DNA of 64,000 nucleotides from Rhodamnia argentea (lineage: Eukaryota; Streptophyta; Magnoliopsida; Myrtales; Myrtaceae): NCBI RefSeq assembly GCF_020921035.1, contig NC_063152.1:29201903-29265902 (forward strand). The letters run 5' to 3'. Under the pieces are notes generated by a model, which was not told the DNA's origin, searched no databases, and was given only the letters and a program-made list of their open reading frames with translations. Shown here piece after piece: positions 33,935-47,300 of this stretch (its first letter is position 1; each line of letters opens with the position of its first letter). Both the position numbers and the translations under genes were made by a program.

Positions 33935-35813
33935 CTCGAGTTTGACTTCGGAGTTAACGAGATGGCGACACGTGTGCGGAACCCTCATGAGCGCGAGCTC
34001 TTTTCTACGTTGAAGGATTTTCAGTCTCGATGTTTTGTTTCTCTTCTTTCCTTATAGAAAAAGTAATATTCAATATATAATGTGATTATTCAACTTTTAA
34101 TTTTACTAATATGACCGCTGAAATTTAGTCAAATATGCAATATGATCTTTGAAAGTTTAGAAATTATATTGTACATTGAATCGAAGTTCAAAAACTATTT
34201 GTGTCATTATCCCTTCCTTATATTAGCCTTCACCGTTTATTCCAACAAAAAAAGAGAGAGAGAATAATTTGGAGCCGTTTGACTAAAGTTCTAAACTAGT
34301 GGGCCTCGGTAAATGCTTCAAATAGTATAAAAACAATGTCCCAAAGGGTGGTTTATTTCGATGCTCGAAAAATTATTTCATGAATTAGTTTTTTTTTTTT
34401 TTGGACTTTCACGCTTTAGATATACTGGATACGATCAACCGATCGAAAGTCTTTTACGATAAAAAAAAAAATTTGAAGGTACGCATGCTCAAAATTTTTT
34501 AAAAAAATAAATAAATTTTTAATCTGAAAATCAGAATAATTCTCGAAAAGCATTTTTTTCTTTTATCATAAAGCTTTTCCCCCAAACACCCTCTGAAACC
34601 AAGTTTGATTTGGCTTTGTTCACCTTCCCCTAAAAACCATGTTCCGAAACCAAAGCCGGATTAGCAAACGGTGGGGTGAGGGATTGATTCAGGGGGCAAA
34701 AAATGTCTGGAAAAAGACGTTTTAACTGTGTGTACTAAAATTCTTGATTTTTTTTTTGTCTTGCACGTCTAGAAAAACTTTTGGCCAGCCGAAACTATAC
34801 ATAAGGCTGCGATTCCTGCTTGGACATAATGTACGAATATTTAACCGATCTAGACAAAATCGAAATATGATGTGGATAAAAATGTGGACGAACGTCGTTC
34901 GACGGTCACTCCAGCTGAATCTAGTCGGGTTTAGCATCGGATAAGACGTATCAAAACCAGAACCGACTTATTTGGACAAGTTAAAGTTAGAAGGGCTTGT
35001 TCAAACGGGCGCGAAAATATATGGGACATTTTTTAAAATAGTAGCAACCGGTAGTCTAATTATACTCCCTCATGCGAGAAATTGAAAAAGAAAACTTCAA
35101 TCTTTCCAATTTCTTGCGCAATTGCAATGGGGGAGTTTCTCTTGTGGTGGAGATTCATTTCACTCTCTTTGTTCCTATAATCAATGTTGTCCCAATTTGC
35201 AGTTCAGATCGTTTCCTACATTACTTTGATCATATTACTTTACCTGCTTTTAAACTACTATTTCTATTATCATTGCTCATTTATTTTTCTCGCCCACATC
35301 TAAAAATATCATCTAAAATTCAGTAAATTAGCAAGAAGTTATGTGTAAGTTCACGTGTCAACATTTGTAAATTTTGAAAATTTTCAAGTATTTCCGCTTA
35401 AAGAAAATTTGGAATAGCGTCTAAGGCCGAATTTCTAGAGTAAAAAATTTAAAAGTGAACTTTTTTCAGGTAGAAATACACTAGATTTAGTACGGTCATT
35501 AACTTAACCGCTCTAATTAATTGTTCATTTTCCGTGCTTTTTTCAGCCATTCAATTCGTAAATCAATTCAATTTGATTATGTCTACAACTTTCGTACTGA
35601 ATCACCCAAAAATGAATTTACCCTTTCTTATATCTAACATTTTTTGCTGCTCTTAATTGTGACGCATCCAAATTTTTGACTGAAGAGTCTCAAAAATTGA
35701 AAACTCTGGATTTAGCGAGTGCAAAATGTTCATTTTTAAAATCTCACGATGCAAAGTGATAAATTTGATATTTTTTCCTCCAATCGTGAAATAAAACCAC
35801 AAATTAATTCACG
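33935..35813. other. Intergenic, no gene seen
   Basis: AT-rich DNA with several homopolymer runs (34385-34405, 34465, 34748). Short frames at 34722-34944 and 35072-35326 overlap on both strands or lack motifs. Nothing was recognised. Confidence 0.5.
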
Positions 35814-36587
35814 GGAAAATTTGAAATAAGTGCCTTTATTTTCTCAAATAAAAATTTGAAGTGAATCTTGTTTCAAATAAAGGGCTTTAAATGCTCTCTT
35901 TGTTTCAAAAAAGGTATAGACCAAGGTTATTTTCGTCGTTACATATTTGAATATTTTTTATTCTTTATTTTATTTTTCTTCATTGAAGGGAATGACCACG
36001 GGAGGGTGTCCTTTGGCCGCAGGCGAGGCCGGCCCTTGCCTGCGCATAGAGGGGGCCGGTTCCGGTTCCAAAAAAAGGTGGAACCGGAACCGGCCCTTGA
36101 AGAGCCGGTTTCGGTTCCGGGTTTGGAACCGCCGGTTCCGGGCCGGTTCCGGTTCCGGTTCGGAACCGCCGGTTCCAAAGCCCAATTACTCTTTTTATCA
36201 AACTTACTCCTCTTTTTTTTTTTTTTTTTAAACCGGGTTGGAACCGGCGGTTCCGGGCCGGTTCCGGGTTGGAACCGTGGGCCCGGTCAACGGGCCGGTT
36301 CCGGACCGGTCAACGGGCCGGTGCCGGGCCCATGGGTCCATTTGGCACCCCCTACCTGCGCAAGGCCAGCCCTCGCCGGACCGGGCGATGGGCGCCCTCG
36401 CCGATAGCCGGCCAAGGCAAAAAAAAATAAATAAAAAAAAAATAAAAAATTATTCAGAATACATAATGATGAAAATATTATTTATCTAGACTCTTCTTCA
36501 AAATAAAGAAAGTACTTCAAAACCTTATTTAAAATAAATCCAGCCTTTATTTGAGAAAATCCGTCAGCCCCTCGCTTAGAATTTTCC
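35814..36587. mobile_element. Outer inverted-repeat element hosting a nested hAT MITE
   Basis: The left end starts GGAAAATT (35814) and contains TTTTCTCAAATAAA; the right end carries the reverse complements (TTTATTTGAGAAAA at 36547-36560, AATTTTCC at 36580-36587). The interior is GC-rich with GGCGAGGCC, GCCCTCGCC and CGATGGGCGCCCTCGCCG words, like the GC-rich insert of the family A copy at 3075-3225. No transposase is present. The nested element at 36047-36354 splits its core. Confidence 0.55.
36047..36354. mobile_element. Nested hAT-type MITE, 308 bp, perfect 8-bp target duplication
   Basis: The element begins TAGAGGGGGCC and ends with GGCACCCCCTA, imperfect inverted repeats of hAT type (9 of 11 positions). 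It is flanked on both sides by CCTGCGCA (36039-36046 and 36355-36362), an exact 8-bp target site duplication, the size hAT transposases make. The interior is a dense array of GGTTCCGG/CCGGAACC words on both strands plus a T-run at 36212-36230. No coding capacity. Confidence 0.85.
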
Positions 36588-36599
36588 ATTAATCCACCG

Positions 36600-36891
36600 A
36601 AGGCACGAACCGACTTTCTTCCGCTCTCCGCCGTCTTCGGTTGGGATTTATCAAGGCGGCCACGGCAATTGAGAAGTTAAAGCTCAAATCTTGCACCGTC
36701 CCGCGATACGCACGACGTGCGAAATCGAAGCTATCTTCGCCTCTCACCTATTGATTCGATTCTCTGAAGGCCGAGCTCTCTCTTTCGGCGCCCAATCGCA
36801 CCACAGAGTAGCAATTTCTCCCTCGTCGTTTCGTTGTTGCCCACTGCTTCCCTGTCCATCGGCGGGCTAAGTGGGCTGGGACCAAGTTCAG
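36600..36891 (+). other. Probable non-coding first exon of the Gly-rich chloroplast protein gene
   Basis: The DNA turns from transposon to a leader-like CT-rich sequence (CCGCTCTCCGCCGTCTTCGG) ending at CAAGTTCAG|GTATGC (36891). It would splice to TTTACAG|GTTGCATTG at 38184, giving a 1.29-kb leader intron before ATG 38209. The 5' border and the join are inferred. Confidence 0.4.
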
Positions 36892-38208
36892 GTATGCTTG
36901 GTGATTCTATATTGCTCCTGACGTTTCTTTCTTGATTGTCGAGTCTTCATTTCTTATTATCGCGTGGAATTGTGGGGTTTGTCGGGAAATTCAGATTGGA
37001 ACTACCATCGGTTTTTTGTTAGGCATTCCATTTGGGTGCAAGAATTGACTTGCGATTGATGTGGGCAGTTGGCATTTGATTAGTTCTGTGAAAGTTCTGG
37101 CGATTCCGTGGTATAAAACCAAGCTTTAGGATTATGGTGATTACCATGCGCTCATGGTAATTTGTTGTTGATTCATGTCATTGCCCAAGTGTGCTTCTTT
37201 TAATTGACCCTCTCGAGCAAAGATGTTGAAACTTAGAAGAACTTGGAAATTGTTTCTCTGGAGAAGTGACTGGAGACCAATTATTTGGAGACCGGATAGG
37301 ATGGAAAAGGTCCAGAGATACGTATATGGGATGTTAGATGTGTGCAGAATGGATACTAAATCATCACCATAAATTGTCGTTGATAATACGAATATTTTTC
37401 ATCGCCTAATTATTTCGAGCGATACAGGCAATCAATTTTTTACTTGGCTCTAGTGTAAAACGAGTTATTGTGCCCATGTGTGCAATCTTTCTCAAGATGG
37501 ATTGTTCAATGATTCTTTAATTTGTATAGCCACGTCACATTAATTTTTTTCCCCCACTTAGTGTCAGAAATTATTTCCTTTAGCGGCATTTATTGTTCAG
37601 AGGATGTGCCATGACCCTATTCTGGGTCCTCTGGTGCGTATGTAGCCATTCCGTGGTGGATGACGACTTTGTTGTTTACATTTACCATCATATAAACTTC
37701 GCTAGCGCAAATTACTTGAGGCGGGACTAGTGCAAATTATAGACTCCTTTTCGCTACGTGCTACTTCTTGTTAGTCTTGTTATCCTCCTTGCTCATTTTC
37801 TTGGTTTTGGGACTTGGGTCAGACATCTGATATAGCATGCCTGTGTTAAACCCCTTATGTTCACTAAAATGCTTTTATCCTTCTTATCTGTTAGTGCAAA
37901 TAACTTTCCTATTGAAAAGTGTGATCTTGTTAACATAAGATATCAATCTTCTCATGCCTGATTCTTTATATTTGGATGCAGAGTGTATACTCTGCAGGTG
38001 TACGAGTAATGACCTCAAGATTCAGTACATTCTCACTTGAGATCATTTGCTGCATCTTTGTGCTTCATCTTTCTTGTAGATCCTGTTCTTTGAGTCAGTT
38101 ACTGCTGAAAATCCTCTCTTTACTGATTGTTTGAATCTATTGCTAAATTCATCTCTGAGGTAGGTGGGTGCTTATGTTTACAGGTTGCATTGATCACTTC
38201 CAGCGAAG

Positions 38209-40537
38209 ATGTCGATGTTGGTTTCAAGCACTATATCCTCCATCCCTCAACTACCAATAGGTAAATCAACATATATTGCAGAATGGCCTGGATGCTGATC
38301 GATAATGTTTTATTCTGCCTTCGTTAATCAATTATGAAATTTTGGTTGGAGTGTTGTATAATTATTCGAATTTTAGCAAGATTTATCGTTTTGCTTGTGT
38401 GGATACCACATGGGCAGGAAGTGCCCTCCTCTTAATGCACACATGTAAAGGGTGAGTATAAGACTCTTTTAGTGACTTGTTTGTAAATGTGGAAGGGGTT
38501 CACGCATTAAGAAGTTTGTGACAGTAGGTGCTATTTGGAAAAAGAGTGTTTCAGAACGAATTATAGCAGTTATAGATTAAGCTGTTGCTCGTGGTCTTGC
38601 TGGCGGTTTTTTCTCCCAAATATGAGCATCTGTACTTTAATACCTTGACCTTGCACCTTCTTGAAGGCGATCTGAGTTGTGGGACTATTAGTTTTATCCT
38701 GTCTATTATAGAGGTAATACATCCAAAATTCTAGTTTGAAAATAAAATCAGTACGAAACCTGTTATTGAGCCATGAAGCATTTTATTGAAGGTCCCTTCA
38801 TACTTTTTGTCATTGCTAACTTGGTTTAGTCCTGCTTCATTGGATTGAAGTTTCGAGGCTGGTCTCTTTTGTTTTGGCTCTATTGAAGCTTTGCTGCGGT
38901 CTGAGTAACACGTTACTAACAGAATGAAAAAGTTATCCATAGAGACATCTCCTTTTCTGCGGTGGTGCTGTCCCATATTATCTCTGAATAACGAACTGAT
39001 TGTTGACTCTTAGATACTTTTGTTTCAAGCGTGTATTCAGGTAGATTTACGATAGCATTAATAGGATCTTGTCACACCATCTTTATTTTTGCCCATATTA
39101 TTTGAGGTTATCTTTCTGCATTCCTAACTAACCGTAAAAAGTTCTCCTCATCTTCTTTATCATTGAGACAACAGAATATTTCATCCTGATTCAGTTACCT
39201 CAAATTACACACTTTCTGTAGGTGCCGGGGCCATCTACACTTTCTTTTTTGGTTCTTGGAAAGTAAGAATAGGCATAGTTCTCATTTTATTAATTGGAAA
39301 TTATCTTAATGCTTACTTGCAGTTAGAGCAGGTGCTTGGTTGCAAGGGCAAACTAAAGACTTGCCCACGGATCTCCGCATGCAATCTCAAAATCTATACT
39401 CCCAAAGGCGAAAAGTAAAGCTCATTGCTTCGAGTCCAGCTGGAATGGGTTTACAACTAGAACCTACTGATAGGAGATTTGCCAAGGCTTCAGTTGGAAG
39501 GAGATCGGCCTCAGCCATCTGTTTTGCAGCTTTGGTTAGTTTGAAGTACTTTGGCTCCTCTGTTTGTTTCCTTCTTGATCCTATTCTGTGATAGTCTGGT
39601 ATTCTATGGTATTTGACTCAGTAAAAACAATCTCTACCTGATTTAACTAGAATAATAATATCACATGGAGCCATATCTTCTTGTTGTTCCTACGGTAGTT
39701 TCCCAATGGAGCATGAGAACTATTTTTTTCCCTCAATTTTCTTAAGCTGGTCTTGGTATCTTTGGAAAATTTAGTAACTAACCCATGCCACCTTTTAAGA
39801 AATCAAGCTGTTGCCCGCTTTAGAGAATATTAGCACTTGTGCATGTAATCTCTGTCTATATCTTTTGGCAGAACCATGCAGCTAGATAACCACATGATAT
39901 AAATTACGAAAAAATGCGTGGAGTAGTAGATGAATATTACAAATTACTGGTTAAAATACTATGCTATACTGTTTTATGCCTCTCTCTCTCGCCCATGCGC
40001 GCGCGCGCATTCCGCATGTTATCGCTTGCACTCATGCACACTTGAACAGATTGTCTATTTATACTGCAAGTTTCGAAGCCCTTGATTCACACCTGTCAAC
40101 TGCTTGCAGAATGCAAGATGTGCCGAAGGGCAAACCCAGACTATCACGCACAAAGCTCCGACGATTACTCAAGCACCTACTCATGGTAACAGTTCTATGA
40201 ATCAGCAATTTAGCATATGTAGATTAGGATCATTCCTATCGAACTTCAATGGTATCCGTTCGATATGCATGTAGGGGAAGTGCATGAAAAATCTCTTCTC
40301 GATTCTAAATGAAGCTTAACAAGTTTAACTTGAATTGCAGTCCAGGAGAAGTCGCCACAGCTCGATGATGGTGGGACAGGCCTCCCGCCTCGTGATGACG
40401 GCGATGGTGGGGGTGGCGGGGGCGGCGGCGGTGGAAACTGGTCAGGTGGGTTCGCCTTTTTTGGCTTCCTCGCTTTCTTGGGCTTTTTAAAGGATAAAGA
40501 AAGTGAAGGGGACTATAGGGATAGCAGGAGAAGATGA
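38209..40537 (+). CDS. Plastid-targeted Gly-rich single-membrane-span protein (178 aa), YELLOW LEAF 1-like?
   Basis: Coding exons are 38209-38260, 39323-39534, 40110-40185 and 40341-40537 (537 nt with stop, all joins in phase). The first ~60 residues are rich in Ser, Gln, Arg and Lys with few acids, as in chloroplast transit peptides. The C-terminal third has an acidic segment (SPQLDDGGTGLPPRDDGDG), a run of nine glycines, then one hydrophobic span (GGFAFFGFLAFLGFL) and a charged tail (KDKESEGDYRDSRRR). From memory this C-terminal pattern matches the plant family that includes rice YELLOW LEAF 1, implicated in thylakoid ATP synthase biogenesis; the name is tentative. The nested transposons end within tens of bases of its inferred transcription start. 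Confidence 0.82.
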
Positions 40538-43500
40538 AACTGGGTATGATGAGCTTGTGAGTCTAATCTTCGATTACCTCGACGGAAGTCCGCTTAGCCT
40601 ATCCTTTTCTTTATCCGTGTGTTGTTTAGCGTTTGTAGACTCGGTTTTGTCATATCACCGTCCGTACTTTGGCAAGCATAATTGTCTATACCGTTATTAA
40701 TGCCAAAATAATTCCGAATGACACAATGCACTCTTATTTGACTGAATCTATCTCAGCTATATCCTCTCTATGCTGTAACTTTAGAGTTGGCACTTGTTAG
40801 TTTGACGCAATCAAATCTCATCTTATTAGTCTGGCCTCAAACGGGCTGTCGTATGCGTGTTTGGAGCTGGAGCCTGCACCTTGAATCTAATTCGGGTCGG
40901 AGCCATTAAAGCCGCGCGCGTTTTGAAGGGCTCTTGGGCCCCCTTTGGGTTGGCTGCTCTGACGCAACCACGTGCACAAGCAGTGAGCCCAGCTGGAAGT
41001 CGGAGATTCAAGAAATCGAAACACGAGCCTTCGGTCCGTTTGTTTCCGAAAAGTTGTTTTTCGACTTTCGGGTGTTTAGACGACGGAGGACTAATCAACC
41101 TCATCTTTTAGCAAGGCGAAATTCGCTTTCTTTAAGGATGTGTTTCTTTCACTGGATTCCAAAGGAAATGGATAGTTTTCTTTTATTTGGTAGTCTACGA
41201 AGAGTGCCAAAACAGGAATTCGTTTTTCATCAATCTAAACTTCTTGTTTTCAAGTAAATTGAGTAGTTTTTCGTCAGTCTAAACACCGTAAAGTCGATAA
41301 CCAATTTCCCGAAAACCGTCTTCCTTCGAACAAACGGACATGACGCGCCCTTCTAGAACCGAATCATATTAATACTAGGTTTTTAGATTCCATGAAATAG
41401 AGCATGACATTAAGTTTTCTACAAAGTGCCTGGTGCTGTCATAAATGCGCGCCAGAATTAACGAAACAACAACTGGGACTCTGAAGGAGGGGCTCCGAAC
41501 TGATGAAAGCTGTTCTTTTAAGAGGAATTTAATTGGGCCATGAAGTTCGGACATCGGACAGCAAGATCCACATTGTTTTCCCATTTTCCTGTCGCCCATC
41601 GAATACGGTGGAAACTTGTGGAATGTTTCTGGTATGGAGGATGCCCTTGCTGTAGCTCCAATTAAACTGCCGTTAAAAATAGAAGAGGAACAAAAAAAAA
41701 AAAAAATCAGCGTCAGTCGCCATGATTTTAATTTCCGCCAACCTCCGTCGCGTAATGCCTAAATCAGCGGAAACATCCCGAGACACCCGTTCTCGATAAT
41801 TACCGTGTTCGGCAGAATACTAAAATAATAAATCACAGCTTCAAATTTTTTTAAAACAGTCGGCAATTGTCTCACAAGAATCTCGTGATTTTAAATGTTT
41901 TAAAATAATAAATCACGCTTTCTACGTAATAATTTCGGGCTTTCAGAGGCAATCCGACAGTGATCTATTCCAAGACAAAACAAATGAATCCAACTTCTTT
42001 TCTGAATCCAGAAGGGTAAATTGGAATCTCAAGTGTCGTCTCGTGGTAGAGCAGGGAGAGATTTGCATGGCCATTTGAAGCGAAACGTGTCGGAGTGTGG
42101 AGCGGGCGTACGCTGCGTGTGGAGCGCCCGGTTAGGTTGGCGAAGACCGGCTCTTACGACCTCGCGGTCGGGGAGCAGCCCCGGTTGGTGGCCCTTGTGG
42201 TGGTGTCTGCCTCCACCTACACCATGCACACGTTCCCACCAACCCCGTCCCCTCTCCTCTCCTCTTTCGACCCTCAATAGGTTAACGAATTATCGTGTTT
42301 GGTGTTTCGGCCAAGTCTTCCGGACCGGATAAATTTGGATAAAATATCGGAGAAGAAATTTGAAGCAGAAGTTAGGACAAACCCCGTATTGAGTAAAATA
42401 TATATATTTATATATGTAACTTAACAAAACGGAAAATAGGTACAACACCTTCTCTGCTTTTACCTCGGTCGAAAATCAAAGAGAGAAGCGGAACCGAAAA
42501 AGAGAGAAAGAAAATTAAACAGATTTCAAACTCGAAATCGCGAGGTTGATAGCACCACTTCAATTCCAATGACGAATCGTTATCCTGATTCCGACCCTCC
42601 AATCCCCACGCAACTACCGTGAATTTCAACCGATCCATTATTATTGTCCGATCATTTTGCTATATTATTTTTTTTTTGTTTATCTTTTCTCCTTTTGTAG
42701 TTGCTTGCGGACATTTAACGAGGGTTTTGCATGAGGGATGATCGGATTGGGGGGGGCGTTGGAAGCATTGTTCCCGAGTTCCGGCGATATTTCTTAGTGC
42801 TGAATCTCGTCTAGAGACATGGAGGTACGAGCGATGGCGGAGGATTTCTAGTGCTACCTTATCATATCATATCCCGATTCGACTCCGGACGACCAAACAC
42901 ATTTTTCGCCCAACCGAGTTTGACGGCCAATCAAATTACTCGGTACGGACACACTCTTTTTAAGTTCTCATGGATAAACAATCCCATCTGCGATTTTCGA
43001 AATCTCTCGCCTTCAAGTTATGTGTGGGTTGTCGGAATAGTTTTTGGTGCTGTTGGGTACGTAACGAACGCAACCAATATCTCTGCCCTTAACCCGTGGC
43101 CACGTGGAAGGAGTTCACCGAAACGGTCTGAACTCCATATCGTGGACGCAATAGACGCAACCAAAGTAAATGTGCAAAACATGGAGTTCGCAATGTCCTT
43201 ACGGGTTCTCTAGCTTACGTCCACGTGCAGGTGCACCGGGTCCTGTGCATGCAATTAGGACCAATTAGCAAAAAATAAATAAATTGTATATCGATTTGGT
43301 CGGTCTTGGAATCGAATCGATTCGATTATTTCCGATTACAAAAAAATTCGAAACTAGGAATCGCCAACCAGCCGGTTTGATCCGATCCGGCGCTTGTGCA
43401 CATCGATAATCGCAGCGAGGTCTTTAACTTCCTAACAAGAATCGTGCAGATGGCAGCGAAAAGAGTTTGGTGAACCGGCGATCCCGGATCCTCGATCTTT

Positions 43501-44262
43501 TCATAATGAACGGATCGAGACATAGCGTTTCTTAGTCAAATACTCTATATGCTTCAAAACACCCATGTAGTAAAATTGTCGTTCACGATTCACGAATACT
43601 ATTTACCAAATCAAATGGACGGCTTCCTTCCTTCCTTTGCTGTTCACCAAAACGCATGTGATAAGAGTGCCTTTTCTTGTTGCAGGTGAAAAGAATTGCT
43701 TCTTTAACCTTTTCGTCAAAACTAACGGTCACCCCTTTTTTTTTTTTTTTTGTCTTTATGGTTCCCCAAGCAAAGGCCGAATACCAAATGAAAATTCGAA
43801 GGGAAATTTTTTTTGGAGACCGTAAGAGTAACTATATATATTGAACCACATATTTTCGAAGAGGTGAGCTTCACAATAATCTCTAATTATTTGTTATTTA
43901 TTATTTCAATTTCAAATTCCCAAAAAAATTCAAAAAACGAAAAAAGCCATTCGGATAAGTATATGTTTATCTTGACTAGCCGTCGCTTTGATGGTATTGT
44001 GACAAGACGTTGAAGTAGGCCCGAGCACCCTCTACTTCGGATCGATCTCTTCGCATAGATCGCGACGCTGTGTCGAACATCGTCGAGGATGAGTCGAGTC
44101 GAGTCGATTTTTACTCGGTTTCGAATACGGTCGAGAGGGCGTACGCGATCGTATGACTCTGCTTTTGTACGCATCATTTTGCCAACAACCAGCTCCCCAA
44201 CCATCTACTCGCCACACGCTCTTTGAATGCCCAATCCCTTCCCTCCCTCCCTCCTTCCCTCC
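40538..44262. other. Intergenic, no gene seen
   Basis: About 3.7 kb. A locally GC-rich patch at 42080-42280 is open on both strands but has no recognised product. Homopolymers lie at 41693-41706, 42666 and 43737-43751. No repeat arm of family A is found here. Confidence 0.5.
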
Positions 44263-44271
44263 TTTAAATAC
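44263..44271 (+). promoter_or_regulatory. TATA-like box of the CCR-like gene
   Basis: The word TTTAAATAC lies about 95 bp before ATG 44364; a CT run (44345-44359) directly precedes the start codon. Confidence 0.4.
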
Positions 44272-44363
44272 CATCTCACCTATCCTTCGTTTTTTTCTCA
44301 ACCATCTTCCGCCGTCTCTCCCTCCTCACCATCGTCGTTTCGATCTCTCTCTCTCTCTATAGA

Positions 44364-47300
44364 ATGGCGCCGGCTTCTCTCCACGAGCCCCCCAACACCG
44401 TCTGCGTCATGGACGCCTCCGGCCGGCTCGGCTCCCGCCTCGTCGACCGCCTCCTCCGGCGCGGCTACTCCGTCCACGCCGCCGTCCAGAACGAAGGTCT
44501 CTTGTTGCTTCACTCGATCCGTCAGCTATCCGTTCGCGATTCCGTTCCGAATTTCTGGCACTGATGTTTGTTTTGTTGGTTTTTTTTGCCCCTCGCCCCT
44601 CGATTTCGGACTGAGCAGGTGAAATCGATCGGCTGAAGGAGCTGTCGCTCGACGCGGAGAAGCTGAAGATCTTCCGCTCCGATCCTTTCGACTACCAGAG
44701 CATCGTCGACGCCCTGAGAGGTTGCTCTGGTTTGTTCTACGCGTTCGAGCCGCCTCAGGACCAGCCGAACTACGATGTACGTAACGCCAATCGATCTTTC
44801 CCTTAATCTGTTGTTTTCTCGTCGATCGCTGGTTAGAGTTCGAATTAGTTTTTTGCGGATTTCATCGGAATCCATCTCTTTTTCCTAATTCCTCGATAAC
44901 GAGAGAGAGAGAGAGAGAGGGGGGGGAACAGAATAACTTGCGTGGCGAGTACTGTGAGCAGATGCGCATCTGCCACGTCTCGGCGCATTAAAAGCGCGCG
45001 TTTACATGACAACTATTTCCCACACACCGATAGTTTGACCCATGAAGCGCTTTATTAAAGTGGGAGCAGAGCACCTAGCTGGCTGATAGAACTTGAATTG
45101 ATGAGTGATGAACGACATGTTATTCACTGTCCTTTCACGAGAAATGATGAAACGACTCATTGATTTGGACATTCTTGGTAGTTTGTAGTTATCAATTGCC
45201 CTAAAATTCCTCTTAGGTATTACACATGTGTGCGTGTGTGTTTTTCTTTTTTCTTTTTTAAATTTAGCTGTGCAATAACTGCTATTAAGATAGTCGCTGA
45301 CTAATTCCTGCTCCAATGTTAGTGAATATTTCTTCACTTTATTTGCTATTAATACCAGAAAAAATTATCGAATTCCAATTAGTTATTTCATGAAATTATC
45401 GAAAAATACTGCATTTACGAACTTTCCTTATTCGACTGTTTTACTAGGCTTATGAATACTCTTTAGCAAAACCGTTGGTGTAAAAGCTCTTATTGAGGAG
45501 CGCCTATGATACACTTATTAATCATACTTAATGATAGAATATATTGATTTTCGATGTATTGATAATACATGACACAGGAAAAAATCTAGTGAGTTGAAAA
45601 AATTTAACTTTCCTATTAAGGGGTTATCGATGGAATCCTTCTTGTAATGGTTTATTAAAGAAGACCGGTATTTCACCGTCCAATATGTATGATATGTCTT
45701 AACTTGGTCCTACTATTTCTTGGGTCCTTGCGGATGCGAAGTACCCTGAGGACAGTGGTCGGCCACTGTCGTATAATATAAATTAGAAAACCTTAGTTAG
45801 AATACAATAATAAATCCAAGAATTGAAATTGTAAAACTTACGGAAAAAAAAAAAAAAGCAAACATAAGAGGTCGTGATTTGTTGACTGGGTATTCCATCG
45901 CTAAGTGGGCTGATGATTTCGTTATTGGGTGGCCCTGATGCATCTCACTGTATTGCCGACCCGTAGCCGGCCGCAAACAGTTGAAGGCGAAACGTTGTTT
46001 TTATCGATCGTGTGAGATGAATACTATAACTCCAAATAAAACTTAAAATATATTCTTGAGCTTTTGTAAAGTCCACTCCATGACCATAAAAAAACTGAAT
46101 TCTACAAATTCCTGGATGGGGTATACGTGTGGGGATAGAACAATGGGCCAAATTCAGATACTGGCGGTGCCCCTTAGGAACTTGGTCAACGCCTCAATAG
46201 AAAAGTTTTTCATGTTCAATGTACTTCATAAGGACCCAACGGTCGCATACATTCTTTAATGCTATCGGGAAGGCCGTAAACATCGCGAGATGTATGTGGG
46301 TCCTCAATGCACTTGTGCAAGTAATAACTGTTGGATGGTCGCACTTCGATTGTGTAAAAGTAATCAATGAGTCTCTTTGTGGTTGGCTGTCAATTCCAGC
46401 GTTGATTTCCCAGTAATCCATTTCATGCCTTCATTTAATGTTCTACTTAAGCCCCTCATCCCCAAATCTCCCGCACACATGAATGCATTCGTGCACGGTA
46501 ACCGTTGCGCCGGTGGAGACAGCTAGCCTATACTTTAAGTCTTCTCTCGTGTTATATATTAAGAAAATAGTTGGAGGAAAAGCTGTCCTAATTCAATCGC
46601 CTAAAAAATTGCCGTGGTAAGTTTTCTTTTTTAGATTTGATTAATTATGGAGATAGGAAAGTTCTTTCACTTTACATGGTTCATTTGAAAGTCGTGAGAT
46701 GATTGTCCATTCATTTTGTATATACGGTGTAAGGATGTATTTGGTTCTTGATACTGTATTATACTTAGTGAGAGTGTCAAGATCCTGAAAATGTGAAAAA
46801 TCTCCTTGCTTGGTTAATTGAGGAACCATTGGTTGTTGAAACACACTAATTTAGGCTTTAGCGGTTAAGACGCCGCATAAATCGTGCATGTAGGGTACTT
46901 GCTAAATAGACTACTAACAGCCGCCATTTAGTGTCATTCTAGCTAGCTGCTAGCTTTCTCAACAACTGTCACGTGATTGAGTGCCAAACCATTAACTTTG
47001 TGGCGGCTTCTAGGTCCTTATCTCCATTGATCTGTAGCCTCACTTGTTTCTTTCTATCTAAACCATCAACGTGTGTTTTTGGTCACAGGAGTACATGGCC
47101 GAAGTGGAAGTAAGGGCAGCACACAACGTGCTGGAGGCGTGTGCACAGACGGACACCATCGATAAGGTGGTCTTCACTTCCTCCGTGACCGCGGCAATCT
47201 GGAGCGATGACCGGAAATCACTGGAATCGGATTTTGACGAGAGACACTGGAGCAATGTCAACCTCTGCCGCAAATACAAGGTAGTCTGTCTAAAAACGAA

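Noticed and set aside
35868..36407. 179-codon frame and overlapping minus-strand frames
   Set aside because: They cross the borders of the nested hAT MITE and encode only GGTTCC-derived repeats; frames are open on both strands because of the repeat.
42021..42332. GC-rich patch open on both strands
   Set aside because: No recognised product, no splice-consistent partner exon and no convincing promoter; kept as unexplained intergenic DNA.
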